A model generated the notes under the pieces. The model was not told where the DNA came from. It was given only the letters and a program-made list of their open reading frames with translations, and made no database searches. From the NCBI RefSeq assembly GCF_013522925.1, contig NZ_JAAMQU010000016.1, positions 18,759 through 82,758 on the forward strand: a stretch of 64,000 nt of DNA. The letters run 5' to 3'. Below are positions 53,468 through 61,475 of the stretch, in pieces (within the stretch, counting starts at the first letter, position 1; the number at the start of each line of letters is the position of its first letter). The DNA is from Pseudomonas japonica. GTDB lineage: Bacteria; Pseudomonadota; Gammaproteobacteria; Pseudomonadales; Pseudomonadaceae. A program made the position numbers and the translations under genes.

Positions 53468-53786
53468 ACTTTCGTCCTCGGTTCGTCACGGGTTTGAAAA
53501 AGGTTCAATTACAGGTCGTTGCCTGGTTCCCCTTCTGTGGCATCGCGCAGCTCATGGCTGCTTGTGCCGTACTCCAGGCTTCGCTTCAGCAGGCCAACTA
53601 CTTACCTAATCTTTAGCGTCCCAGTGTTTGTAACTTTCTTTCATAACCAAATCGTCAATCTCTTGGTTACATGGATATAGGGAGCTATCGAGGGCGATGG
53701 TTCATTTAAAAAACCTATCGTGGCGATGCAAGTGCTCAATGAAATGGGACGAACGCAGGCAGCGCGGGGGTCTACAGCTTTTTGCA
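53468..53786. other. Region between Mn-catalase and the first PL7 lyase
   Basis: About 320 bases. They must contain the catalase promoter; I see no confident sigma-70 or RpoS consensus and no gene. Confidence 0.4.
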
Positions 53787-53816
53787 GGCAAAAAAAAGCC
53801 TGTCCGAAGACAGGCC
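53787..53816 (-). terminator. Rho-independent terminator of the minus-strand PL7 gene
   Basis: Stem GCCTGTC / GACAGGC (53797-53814, loop TTCG on the minus strand) followed by eight T on the minus strand. It lies 30 bp beyond the lyase stop. Confidence 0.9.
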
Positions 53817-53846
53817 AAAGTAGTGTTGCGTTGAATTCGAGGAGCA

Positions 53847-54515
53847 TCAGCCTTTGGGGTTGTGCTCGATGGCCAGCTTATAGAAGGTAGCGGCGCCGCC
53901 TTCGGTGGCATAGCCAGTGTTGTCCTGGGTGTACACGCCAGCCTTGAAGTACAAATCCTGCGAAGCCCAGCTGGTGGCAACCTTGGTACCCCATTGGAAG
54001 CCTGCTGCATTGACCGTCAGGCTCCCCGTAGGCGTCAGGTGAATGGTGTAGGTGAAGCGCTGGTTCATCGGCACCTTTTCGGCTACGGTGATCACTGCTG
54101 GTTCCGAGTCCGGGGTAGCGCGGAACTTGGCAACGACGTTCCCCAGGCGGCTTGCGTCTTTCCATTGGTATTCAAGCTTGAGCATCGGCTCGGTGCTGCC
54201 GTTGCAGTGAATCTGTCCGATCACGATCTTGCCCGTGGAAGGCACCTGGTTCACCGCCACGGCGGCGCGCAGCATATTGTCCGCAGCGGTGTATTTCCAG
54301 TTGTTCAGGCTACCGTTAGCCTTGGTTTCGCGCAGTTCGGTACGCGGATACTTGGCGCTTTTGGTCGTGGTGCCGGTTACCGGGGCCCAGAAGAACAGGG
54401 TATCGCCCGATTTGAAGAAGCCGTCGGTGTAGCCGCTAGCCAATTTGGGGGTGTCGATGGTGATGGCCGGGCTGCCAACGGGGATGCTCAGGTTCCAAGT
54501 GTCCAGTGCGATCAT
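53847..54515 (-). CDS. Polysaccharide lyase family 7 (alginate lyase), copy 1
   Basis: 222-aa jelly-roll lyase. The three PL7 fingerprints are intact: RTELR (58-62), QIH (101-103, with catalytic His) and YFKAGVY (189-195, with catalytic Tyr). It would cleave alginate (mannuronate/guluronate) by beta-elimination. There is no signal peptide: the protein begins MIALDTWNLSIPVGSP, already in the fold, so it is either cytoplasmic or exported another way. It is divergent from a paralogous copy 629 bp away. GGAG sits seven bases before the ATG. Confidence 0.92.
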   Translation of the reverse strand: MIALDTWNLSIPVGSPAITIDTPKLASGYTDGFFKSGDTLFFWAPVTGTTTKSAKYPRTELRETKANGSLNNWKYTAADNMLRAAVAVNQVPSTGKIVIGQIHCNGSTEPMLKLEYQWKDASRLGNVVAKFRATPDSEPAVITVAEKVPMNQRFTYTIHLTPTGSLTVNAAGFQWGTKVATSWASQDLYFKAGVYTQDNTGYATEGGAATFYKLAIEHNPKG

Positions 54516-54798
54516 GAAACAACTCCAATACGTAACAAGGGGCCGGTAAGCACGCTGCTCACCATCTGGTTACTTGTTGTTTCGGCAATGGTCGCCAAGG
54601 CTAAAGGGCCCGTATTCAAGGGGTTTCGCCAGATTTTCGGCTTAACCCCGTCACTGATAGCCTTATGCCTTCAATCCGCAAGGCAATAGCACTATGCCAT
54701 CTATCAGTCTTTTCAAGGGTTTGCGCTGGATCCTTGGCGTCTATAAATTGGCGCTCGCGTTGATTTAACCGTCGTCATCCAGAATTTATTAATTCAGG

Positions 54799-54945
54799 AG
54801 CCGACGAGCGGTCATAAAATTATCCGGTTTTGCTGCAACTCACCGCTTCGTTAACGGTCCCGCGTAGGCGGTTGTGGTCAAAATGCCATCAATACTGGCC
54901 AAATAGCATAAACCGCCAACGTTCAGTTTAGCCGACGAACGGTCA
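54799..54945 (+). repeat. 16-bp direct repeat in the PL7 intergenic region
   Basis: AGCCGACGAGCGGTCA (54799-54814) and AGCCGACGAACGGTCA (54930-54945) differ by one base and are 131 bp apart, in the same orientation. They are candidate binding sites for a common regulator of the two lyases. Confidence 0.65.
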
Positions 54946-55022
54946 AGCGCTGAAAGCGCCCGCACTTATTGGGCTGCAATGACTTGGCGGTTTTCAGGCG
55001 CCAATCGCAAGGCGTGCCATCA

Positions 55023-55051
55023 TTAACAATTTTGATTCATCTATATATAAA
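55023..55051 (+). promoter_or_regulatory. Sigma-70 type promoter of the plus-strand PL7 gene
   Basis: TTAACA (55023-55028), 17-bp spacer, TATAAA (55046-55051), 93 bp before the ATG. The overlapping CTATATATAA could also serve RpoS. Confidence 0.6.
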
Positions 55052-55144
55052 GCGGCCGCCCCGCTTAGCGCCAGGATGGTGCTAGGTTTTATCCGCACTC
55101 GGCACACCGACGTGTGATGTGCCGAATCACTGGTAACGCCTGAC

Positions 55145-55819
55145 ATGATCGATCTCTCCACCTGGAACCTCAGCATCCCCGTGGGCTCACCCGCCAAAAC
55201 CATCGAAACCCCTGCACTGGTGAAAGGGTACAAGGACAAGTATTTCCGCAAGGACGGCAGCAAGCTCTATTTCTGGGCGCCAGTGACCGGGGCTACTACC
55301 GCAAGCGCCAAATACCCTCGCAGTGAGCTGCGCGAAACCTACGCTGACGGCTCCCTGCGCAACTGGAAATACACCGAAGCGGATAATTACCTGCGCGCCA
55401 AGCTCTCCGTGAACAAGGTGCCGTCCAGCGGCAAAATCGTTATCGGGCAGATCCACCAGTACAACAGCAACGACCCGCTGCTCAAGGTCGAGTATCAGTA
55501 CATGGATGACGATCGGCTGGGCAATATCGTGGCCAAGCTGCGCAAGACACCTAGCCAGGATGACCCCACGGTAATCACGATCGCCAAGAAGGTGCCGTTG
55601 AACGAAGCCTTCTCTTACGTGATCACCCTGACCAAGGGCGGCAAGCTGAGCGTGGTTGCCGCCAACTACGGCTGGAACACCGAGCTGAGTTCCAAATGGA
55701 AGGAAAAGCCGCTGTACTTCAAGGCCGGGGTGTACACCCAGGATAACTCTGGCTACAGCAAGGAAGGCGGCCGGGTCACCTTCGAGAACCTGTCGGTTTC
55801 CCATAAGCACAAAAGCTGA
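55145..55819 (+). CDS. Polysaccharide lyase family 7 (alginate lyase), copy 2
   Basis: 224-aa paralog of the minus-strand lyase. PL7 motifs: RSELR (59-63), QIH (102-104) and YFKAGVY (191-197), all catalytic residues kept. The N-terminus MIDLSTWNLSIPVGSP is nearly the same as copy 1, again without signal peptide. Overall similarity along the full length shows a duplication, with divergence mainly in surface loops (Lys-rich in this copy). The ribosome site is weak. It resembles P. aeruginosa PA1167, from memory, which is also signal-less at its annotated start. Confidence 0.92.
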   Translation: MIDLSTWNLSIPVGSPAKTIETPALVKGYKDKYFRKDGSKLYFWAPVTGATTASAKYPRSELRETYADGSLRNWKYTEADNYLRAKLSVNKVPSSGKIVIGQIHQYNSNDPLLKVEYQYMDDDRLGNIVAKLRKTPSQDDPTVITIAKKVPLNEAFSYVITLTKGGKLSVVAANYGWNTELSSKWKEKPLYFKAGVYTQDNSGYSKEGGRVTFENLSVSHKHKS

Positions 55820-55983
55820 CCCACGCGCCGGCCCGCCGGCAAATGAAAGGCTGGTGAAAGCTTCGTGAAAGCCTTTGCCTTTAGCCTTGCGCGCGCTGGC
55901 GGCCGGCCAGCCGATTACAGGCATCCCTGTCGATCGGGAAGCCCTGCGCGCGCGGTGCAGGCCTCATTATCGTGGAAGTGAAT

Positions 55984-57645
55984 ATGTTGAAGAAAGCAAG
56001 CGGGGCGGTGCTGGCCCTGGCCGTTTCGATCGCCAGTGGTTCCGCCCTCGCGGCCGAGGCAAAGCGGGTAGATGTGCTGCTGATCGGTGGCGGCATCATG
56101 AGTTCCACTCTCGGCATCTGGCTCAACGAGCTGGAACCGGGCTGGACCATGGAAATGGTCGAACGCCTTGATGGCGTGGCTGAAGAAAGCTCAAACGGCT
56201 GGAACAACGCCGGTACCGGCCACTCCGCGCTGGCAGAGCTGAACTACACCCCGGAAGACAAGAACGGCCACGTCGAGATCGCCAAGGCGGTGGAGATCAA
56301 CGAAGCCTTCCAGATCTCCCGCCAGTTCTGGTCGTGGCAGGTGCGTAACGATGTGCTGAAGAACCCGCGCTCGTTCATCAACTCCACGCCGCACATGAGC
56401 TTCGTATGGGGCGACGACAACATCGCTTTCCTGAAAAAGCGCTACGAAGCGTTGAAAGCGAGCCCGCTGTTCGCCGGCATGCAGTATTCCGAAGACGCCG
56501 CCCAGATCAAACAGTGGGTGCCACTGATGATGGAAGGCCGCGATCCGAAGCAGAAGATCGCCGCCACCTGGTCGCCAATCGGTACCGACGTGAATTTCGG
56601 CGAGATCACTCGCCAGTTCGTTGGCCACTTGCAGGCTCAGCCGGGCTTTTCGCTCAAGCTGTCCAGCGAAGTGGAAACCATCAAGCGTAACGACGATGGC
56701 AGCTGGCACGTCGAGTACAAGAACCTGAAAGACGGCACCGTCAGCGAAACCGACGCGCGCTTCGTGTTCATCGGCGCCGGCGGCGGCGCGCTGCACCTGC
56801 TGCAAAAGTCGGGTATCCCTGAAGCCAAGGAATACGCAGGCTTCCCGGTAGGCGGCTCGTTCCTGGTCACCGACAACCCTGGCGTTGCCGAGCAGCACCT
56901 GGCCAAGGCCTATGGCAAGGCTTCTGTCGGCGCGCCCCCGATGTCGGTGCCACACCTGGACACCCGCGTGCTGGATAGCAAGCGCGTGATCCTGTTCGGG
57001 CCATTCGCAACCTTCTCCACCAAGTTCCTGAAGAATGGCTCGTACCTGGATCTGCTCACCAGCACTACACCACACAACGTATGGCCAATGACCAAGGTGG
57101 GCATCGAGCAGTACCCGCTGGTGGAGTACCTTGCTGGCCAGCTGATGCTCTCGGACGAGGACCGCTTCAACGCGCTGCGTGAATACTTCCCGAACGCCAA
57201 AAAGGAAGACTGGCGCCTGTGGCAAGCCGGCCAGCGCGTACAGATCATCAAGCGGGACGAAGAGAAGGGCGGCGTGCTCAAGTTGGGTACCGAGGTTGTA
57301 AGCTCCGCCGATGGCAGCATCGCCGGCCTGCTGGGCGCATCGCCAGGTGCCTCGACCGCCGCGCCGATCATGCTCACCGTGCTGGAGAAGGTGTTCAAGG
57401 ACAAGGTTGCTACGCCTGCCTGGCAGGAAAAGCTTCACCAGATCGTGCCCAGCTATGGCACCCACTTGAACGACAGCCCTCAGCGCGTGGCCGAGGAATG
57501 GGCCTACACGGCCAAGACCTTGCAACTGGCGACCCCGCCGGCCATTGAGCAAGCGACCGCCGCAGCACCGGCTGCCGCAGCACCGGCCGGCAGCGCTCCA
57601 GCAGCTCCAGCCGCCGCAGCGCCGGCTGCAGACATCGCGCTGTGA
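55984..57645 (+). CDS. mqo: Malate:quinone oxidoreductase with signal peptide and Ala/Pro tail
   Basis: 553-aa FAD enzyme that oxidises malate to oxaloacetate and reduces quinone. The FAD-binding motif is LLIGGGIMSSTLGIWL, with the family segments SNGWNNAGTGHSALAELNYTP and GDDNIAFLKKRYEAL. Unlike the classic peripheral cytoplasmic enzyme, it starts with a signal-peptide-like segment (MLKKASGAVLALAVSIASGSALAAEA) and ends in a ~35-residue Ala/Pro tail. ATG 55984 has GGAAG just upstream. This is probably one of several Mqo paralogs in the genome. Confidence 0.94.
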   Translation: MLKKASGAVLALAVSIASGSALAAEAKRVDVLLIGGGIMSSTLGIWLNELEPGWTMEMVERLDGVAEESSNGWNNAGTGHSALAELNYTPEDKNGHVEIAKAVEINEAFQISRQFWSWQVRNDVLKNPRSFINSTPHMSFVWGDDNIAFLKKRYEALKASPLFAGMQYSEDAAQIKQWVPLMMEGRDPKQKIAATWSPIGTDVNFGEITRQFVGHLQAQPGFSLKLSSEVETIKRNDDGSWHVEYKNLKDGTVSETDARFVFIGAGGGALHLLQKSGIPEAKEYAGFPVGGSFLVTDNPGVAEQHLAKAYGKASVGAPPMSVPHLDTRVLDSKRVILFGPFATFSTKFLKNGSYLDLLTSTTPHNVWPMTKVGIEQYPLVEYLAGQLMLSDEDRFNALREYFPNAKKEDWRLWQAGQRVQIIKRDEEKGGVLKLGTEVVSSADGSIAGLLGASPGASTAAPIMLTVLEKVFKDKVATPAWQEKLHQIVPSYGTHLNDSPQRVAEEWAYTAKTLQLATPPAIEQATAAAPAAAAPAGSAPAAPAAAAPAADIAL

Positions 57646-57653
57646 CGCACTAT

Positions 57654-57688
57654 CCGGCGGGGCTGCATCCCTGATGCCTCCGCCGGGC
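57654..57688 (+). terminator. Probable terminator of mqo
   Basis: CCGGCGG and CCGCCGG arms with an inner GCATC/GATGC stem and only a weak T-rich tail (CCTTTCATT). It lies 9 bp past the stop. Confidence 0.5.
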
Positions 57689-57702
57689 CTTTCATTCCCC
57701 GT

Positions 57703-58290
57703 TCACGCCTCGCCGGCGTGGCGGGCGACTATCGACTCCCCAATCGCGTAAAACTGCCCGCCTGCCACGTAGTGAAGGCTGCGCAGCGCAGGGTCAGCTT
57801 CTTCGAACTTCCAATGCCCGTCGCGGAATACCCGGCTGTCTGCCCAGGCGCCTGTCACCTGCGCAATGAACAGGTCATAGGTGATTTGGTTATGTGGCTC
57901 CGGTATCAGTGTGCAAGCCAACCAGGCGCAGCAGCCCTTCACGAATGGCTGGTCATGCCCCTCGAACGCCTGCACGGTCACACCACACCGGTCGAGCTTG
58001 GAAGGGTCATCGTTCAGCGACCGGTTACCCACGTCATGGGTAAGCTGGGCCTGCGCAGCGGTCGGTACCTGTATCACAAAGCTTCCCGCCTGCTCTACGA
58101 GGCTGCGCGTGCGCGTGCTTTTGTCCAGTACCACCGTGAGCTTGGGCGGGTCGAAATCCAGCGCGCATGCCCAGGCCGCAGCCATCACATCGTCTACCCC
58201 GTCATGCCGGGCAGACACCAGCACGGTTGGCCCATGGTTGAGCAACCGATAGGCCTTTTCCAGCGGCACAGGGGCAATGTAATCGTTCAT
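57703..58290 (-). CDS. Flavin reductase family protein
   Basis: 195-aa split-barrel FMN-binding protein of the flavin reductase domain family (DIM6/NTAB type). Typical: NHGPTVLVSARHDGVDDVMAAAWACALDFDPPKLTVVLDKSTRTRSLVEQAGSF region binding FMN phosphate, and a C-terminal HYVAGGQFYAIGE. It probably supplies reduced flavin or is itself an FMN oxidoreductase; partner unknown. It is convergent with mqo across a 57-bp gap. Confidence 0.85.
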   Translation of the reverse strand: MNDYIAPVPLEKAYRLLNHGPTVLVSARHDGVDDVMAAAWACALDFDPPKLTVVLDKSTRTRSLVEQAGSFVIQVPTAAQAQLTHDVGNRSLNDDPSKLDRCGVTVQAFEGHDQPFVKGCCAWLACTLIPEPHNQITYDLFIAQVTGAWADSRVFRDGHWKFEEADPALRSLHYVAGGQFYAIGESIVARHAGEA

Positions 58291-58488
58291 TCATAGTCCT
58301 CGGGCTGTTTCCAAGCAGGGGTGTGACTACTTTCCAAACAGTTCGATCCGCCAGCCAGCCCCCTGAGGCAGCCAGCCGTGTGGGAGCCCTGTTCATCAAC
58401 GGGACCAAATTCGTTCGAACTGCCGCTTGTTTGGCGCCTCTACACAGTCAAGGCCTGGATAACCGCAGGCGCTTATCAGGAGAGCGAC

Positions 58489-58713
58489 ATGGATAACTAT
58501 CACGTCACTAAAGCCGGCGACCATTGGGAACTGAAAAAAGAAGGTGCCGCCCGAGCTTCCCGCACCGCGCCCACCAAGGACGCCCTGATGGAAGAGGCCG
58601 CCACGTTCCTGGAAGGCAAGACCGCCTCGCTCAAGATCCACAAGGGCGACGGCACCATTCAGGAAGAGCGCACCTACCCGCGTAGCGCTGACCCGCGGCG
58701 CAGCAAGGGCTGA
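58489..58713 (+). CDS. DUF2188 domain-containing small protein
   Basis: 74-aa protein of the DUF2188 family, common among stress-induced small proteins. The pattern is YHVTKAGDHWELKKEGAARASRTAPTKDALMEEA, then a second strand pair with LKIHKGDGTIQEERTYPRS. CAGGAG lies six bases before ATG 58489. A 119-bp gap separates it from the ferritin-like gene. No biochemical function is established. Confidence 0.88.
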   Translation: MDNYHVTKAGDHWELKKEGAARASRTAPTKDALMEEAATFLEGKTASLKIHKGDGTIQEERTYPRSADPRRSKG

Positions 58714-58832
58714 TCACCGCCGGTCTGGCAATCGTCAACCCAACGAAGCCGGGCCGACAGCACCGGGGTCTGCTCTTGTAGCCCTTATCAGTGGGCATTG
58801 ACCCGACTCAAGCCAACCTGGAGGACATCAAC

Positions 58833-59342
58833 ATGGCATCGGTACAAGACAACTTGCTCGATTGGCTCAAAGACGCGCACGCCATGGAGCAGCAAGCGGA
58901 AAAAATGCTCACCGCGCAGGCTGAGCGCCTGGAGCATTACCCGGACCTCAAGCAACGTATTCAGCAGCACATCGAAGAAACGCGCTGGCAGCAGGGAATC
59001 GTCGATGGCGCGATCAAACGCCTGGGCGGTAGCCCGTCGACGCTCAAGGACATCGGCGGCAAGCTGATGGCGTTCGGTCAGGCAATGGCTGGCATGACCA
59101 TGCCCGACGAAGTGATCAAGGGTTCGATGAGCGGGTATGTATTCGAAAATCTCGAGATCGCGACGTATACCGTGATCATTGCCGCTGCCAAGGCTGCTGG
59201 CGATAACGTAACGGCTACGGAGTGCGAGAAAATCCTGGAGCAGGAAAAAGCCATGGCGCAGTGGATTCTGGAGCACTTGGCGCCGACCACCCAGCAATTC
59301 CTCGGGCGGTCGGAACACCCGGACCTCGAAGCCAAGCGCTAA
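58833..59342 (+). CDS. Ferritin-like DUF892 (YciE/YciF-type) protein
   Basis: 169-aa four-helix ferritin-like protein. Di-iron-type helices show HAMEQQAEKML, HIEETRWQQGIVDGAIKRLGG, YVFENLEIATYTVIIAAA and CEKILEQEKAMAQWILEHL, with Glu/His spacing typical of the YciF family. YciE/F proteins are RpoS- and osmotic-stress-linked in enterobacteria. CTGGAGG precedes ATG 58833. It lies in a cluster with DUF2188 and Mn-catalase. Confidence 0.9.
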   Translation: MASVQDNLLDWLKDAHAMEQQAEKMLTAQAERLEHYPDLKQRIQQHIEETRWQQGIVDGAIKRLGGSPSTLKDIGGKLMAFGQAMAGMTMPDEVIKGSMSGYVFENLEIATYTVIIAAAKAAGDNVTATECEKILEQEKAMAQWILEHLAPTTQQFLGRSEHPDLEAKR

Positions 59343-59367
59343 AGGACGCGGGGAGCTGGTGCCGGCA

Positions 59368-59595
59368 TTACATGGCCGCGCGCACAGCCTTGCACTGGGC
59401 GCAGCCGCACCGCTTGCTGGTGCGGCTGCGGAAATAGAACGATGCGGCTTCTGCGGCGTTCACCGATTCCTGTTCGGCAGCCGCCTGTTCAGGTTCGCTG
59501 GGGCGAGCGAGCCGGGCCATCACGCCATCGCTCAACAGGTTCATCAAGCTCTTGTGCGCCTGGGTGTAAGAACCTACGAAATTGTTGTGTTCCAT
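59368..59595 (-). CDS. Small uncharacterised protein with C-terminal cysteine motif
   Basis: 75 aa (MEHNNFVGSYTQAHKSLMNLL...). A strong GGAGG lies seven bases before ATG 59595, which supports a real gene. The C-terminus has KRCGCAQCKAVRAAM, a C-x-C-x2-C cluster that could bind a metal. The middle is Glu/Gln/Ala-rich. No family is recognised. It is convergent with the ferritin-like gene 25 bp away. Confidence 0.65.
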   Translation of the reverse strand: MEHNNFVGSYTQAHKSLMNLLSDGVMARLARPSEPEQAAAEQESVNAAEAASFYFRSRTSKRCGCAQCKAVRAAM

Positions 59596-59779
59596 TGCGC
59601 GCCCTCCGGCGTATCTGCAAACCCCCGCGGCAGCCTGACAGGCCACCCCTCACGCTGGGCTCGTTAACGCTATCGGCTTGCTCTGTGCGCGCTTGAATGC
59701 CGCCGATCAAAGCGTGTGATTGAGATATGCTCTGGGCGCGAGCCAGCCCGCAAATACGTTTCACTGCCAGTAGAGGCCT

Positions 59780-60712
59780 ATGCCGTATCCCATCGAGAAA
59801 AAGCTGGTCATCGGCGTTGCCTCCAGCGCGTTGTTCGACCTGTCCGAGTCCCATCAGGTGTACTTGAGCGAGGGCGTGGAAGCCTATCGGCTGCACCAGC
59901 AGCGCAATGTGGACGAGCCGTTCGCAAAGGGCGTGGCCTTTCCTTTCATCCGGAGGTTTTTGAGTATCAACCGCTGGTTCGCGGCCGAGTCGCCGGTAGA
60001 GGTGGTGTTGTTGTCGCGCAATTCACCGGAAACCGGGGTGCGGGTATTCCGTTCCATTCGCCACTATGGCCTGGACATCAGCCGCGCCGCCTTCATGACC
60101 GGCCGCTCGCCCCACGAATACATTCCTGCGTTCAATGCGTCGCTGTTTCTCAGCGCGAATGAAGGCGACGTGCAGCGGGCGATCGACGCCGACTATCCTG
60201 CCGGGGTTGTCTTGCCCTCGAAGGTATTCGATGACGAAATCGACACCGAGCTGCGTGTGGCTTTTGACTTCGATGGGGTGATTGCCGACGACGAGGCCGA
60301 GACCGTGTTCAAGCGCAACCTGGACGTCGCAGAATTTCAGACCTACGAAACCGAGAAGCGCGCCATTGCCCATCAGCCCGGGCCCCTGGCTGACCTTTTT
60401 CGCAAGCTGGCGTTCTTGCAGCAGCTTGAAGAACAGCGTTTGAACGAGGATCCGGCCTACCGCAAAATCCTGCGTATCGCGATCGTGACGGCGCGAAATG
60501 CTCCTTCCCATGAGCGCGTGGTTACCACCTTGAACAGCTGGGGCGTGTCGCCGGATGAGTCGTTCTTTCTAGGCGGCATGGAAAAGTCGCGCGTGCTGTC
60601 GGTGCTCAAACCCCACATGTTTTTTGATGACCAGCGCAGCCATCTGGCGTCGGCCGCCGGGAATATCCCCATGGTGCATGTGCCGTTCGGCATTGCCAAC
60701 AAGCCAGGGTAA
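59780..60712 (+). CDS. 5'-nucleotidase (cytosolic 5'-nucleotidase 1-like)
   Basis: 310-aa HAD-fold nucleotidase of the cN-I type family. HAD motif 1 is present as VAFDFDGVIADDEAE. Downstream are a Thr motif (IVTARNAPSHER) and motif 4 (HMFFDDQRSHL). The N-terminal YPIEKKLVIGVASSALFDLSESHQVY is the family hallmark. It dephosphorylates nucleoside monophosphates in the cytoplasm; specificity is unknown. AGAGG lies close (3 to 4 bases) before the ATG. It is convergent with the next gene, separated by 9 bp. Confidence 0.9.
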   Translation: MPYPIEKKLVIGVASSALFDLSESHQVYLSEGVEAYRLHQQRNVDEPFAKGVAFPFIRRFLSINRWFAAESPVEVVLLSRNSPETGVRVFRSIRHYGLDISRAAFMTGRSPHEYIPAFNASLFLSANEGDVQRAIDADYPAGVVLPSKVFDDEIDTELRVAFDFDGVIADDEAETVFKRNLDVAEFQTYETEKRAIAHQPGPLADLFRKLAFLQQLEEQRLNEDPAYRKILRIAIVTARNAPSHERVVTTLNSWGVSPDESFFLGGMEKSRVLSVLKPHMFFDDQRSHLASAAGNIPMVHVPFGIANKPG

Positions 60713-60721
60713 CCTTGTGGA

Positions 60722-61171
60722 TCAGCCGCAGTGGGCGTGGCGGGCAGTGTTGGCGTTGGCCGCGGGAGTGTGGAGCAGCGCACGCAACCAATCCCGCACG
60801 TCGGCGATGGAGCCCGGCGAACGGTCAGGGCCGAACAGCTCGCGGGCCAGCGGTTCGCTCAAGCCGAAGTACGCGCACACGGCCTCCCAGCCCTTTGCCA
60901 GCCGCGCATGGGCCCGCGCCGTACCGGCGATGCGAGTGCACGGTTCCAACCCGTCAAGGTAGAGGCCCTCGAACCGGGCATCCAGGCAGGCAAAACCAAT
61001 AGCGCAGGCAGCATGGCCCAGCGGGTCGTCCATGGACGTGACCCATACATCTGGCAAAAAGGACGGCCGCCGGTGGCTTGAGCCGGCGTAGCCCTTGCGG
61101 CTTACCTGCCAACGGCCCGAGGCAAGTTCCTCGAGCATCTCCAGCATCAGCGCCAACCGTTCGATGTGCAC
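60722..61171 (-). CDS. Hypothetical protein (149 aa)
   Basis: A GTG start at 61171 is preceded by AAGGAGG with six-base spacing, so translation is well supported. The protein is soluble, with a helical N-terminus (RLALMLEMLEELASG), a middle AACAIGFACLDARFEGLYLDG, and a helical C-terminal part (LAKGWEAVCAYFGLSEPLARELFG) ending in a His/Ala-rich tail. I do not recognise a family, and no domain or catalytic motif is evident. Confidence 0.7.
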   Translation of the reverse strand: MHIERLALMLEMLEELASGRWQVSRKGYAGSSHRRPSFLPDVWVTSMDDPLGHAACAIGFACLDARFEGLYLDGLEPCTRIAGTARAHARLAKGWEAVCAYFGLSEPLARELFGPDRSPGSIADVRDWLRALLHTPAANANTARHAHCG

Positions 61172-61475
61172 CCTTATCCTCCTTCAGCGTGGTAGCGCCG
61201 AGACTTCATAGACGGGCTTCCGACCGGGCCTTCCTTGAGCCGGTTCCGTTTCTGCCCTCGCTGCAACCCGCTTTCCAGACAGTTGGGCTGTTTCGCTGCC
61301 CACTTTGTGACACGCATCACAGCGAAGCGGCCGTCAAGCGGCCATCAAGCTAGCAGTGCGGTAATCGCCCGCCTTCAAGCTGATGGAAGCAAGGCCGCGC
61401 TTGACGGCGATAAAGTTAATAAATATAACCGTTAACTGTCTTATCCAAATTCATAAAAACAACAAAGGATTCGCC
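61172..61475. other. Divergent intergenic region before the porin-MhpT operon
   Basis: 304 bases with no gene. The right part contains the promoter and inverted repeat listed at 61401-61437. Confidence 0.5.
61401..61437 (+). promoter_or_regulatory. Sigma-70 promoter with overlapping palindrome upstream of the porin
   Basis: TTGACG (61401-61406), 17-bp spacer, TATAAC (61424-61429). The inverted repeat AGTTAA (61414-61419) / TTAACT (61432-61437) brackets the -10, a position suited to repression by a dimeric regulator. Confidence 0.65.

Larger units (their letters stand above)
54516..55144. other. Shared promoter region of the divergent PL7 lyases
   Basis: 629 bases with no gene. They contain an inverted repeat ACTGATAG (54653-54660) / CTATCAGT (54701-54708), a 16-bp direct repeat at 54799-54814 and 54930-54945, and a promoter at 55023-55051. 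Confidence 0.6.
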
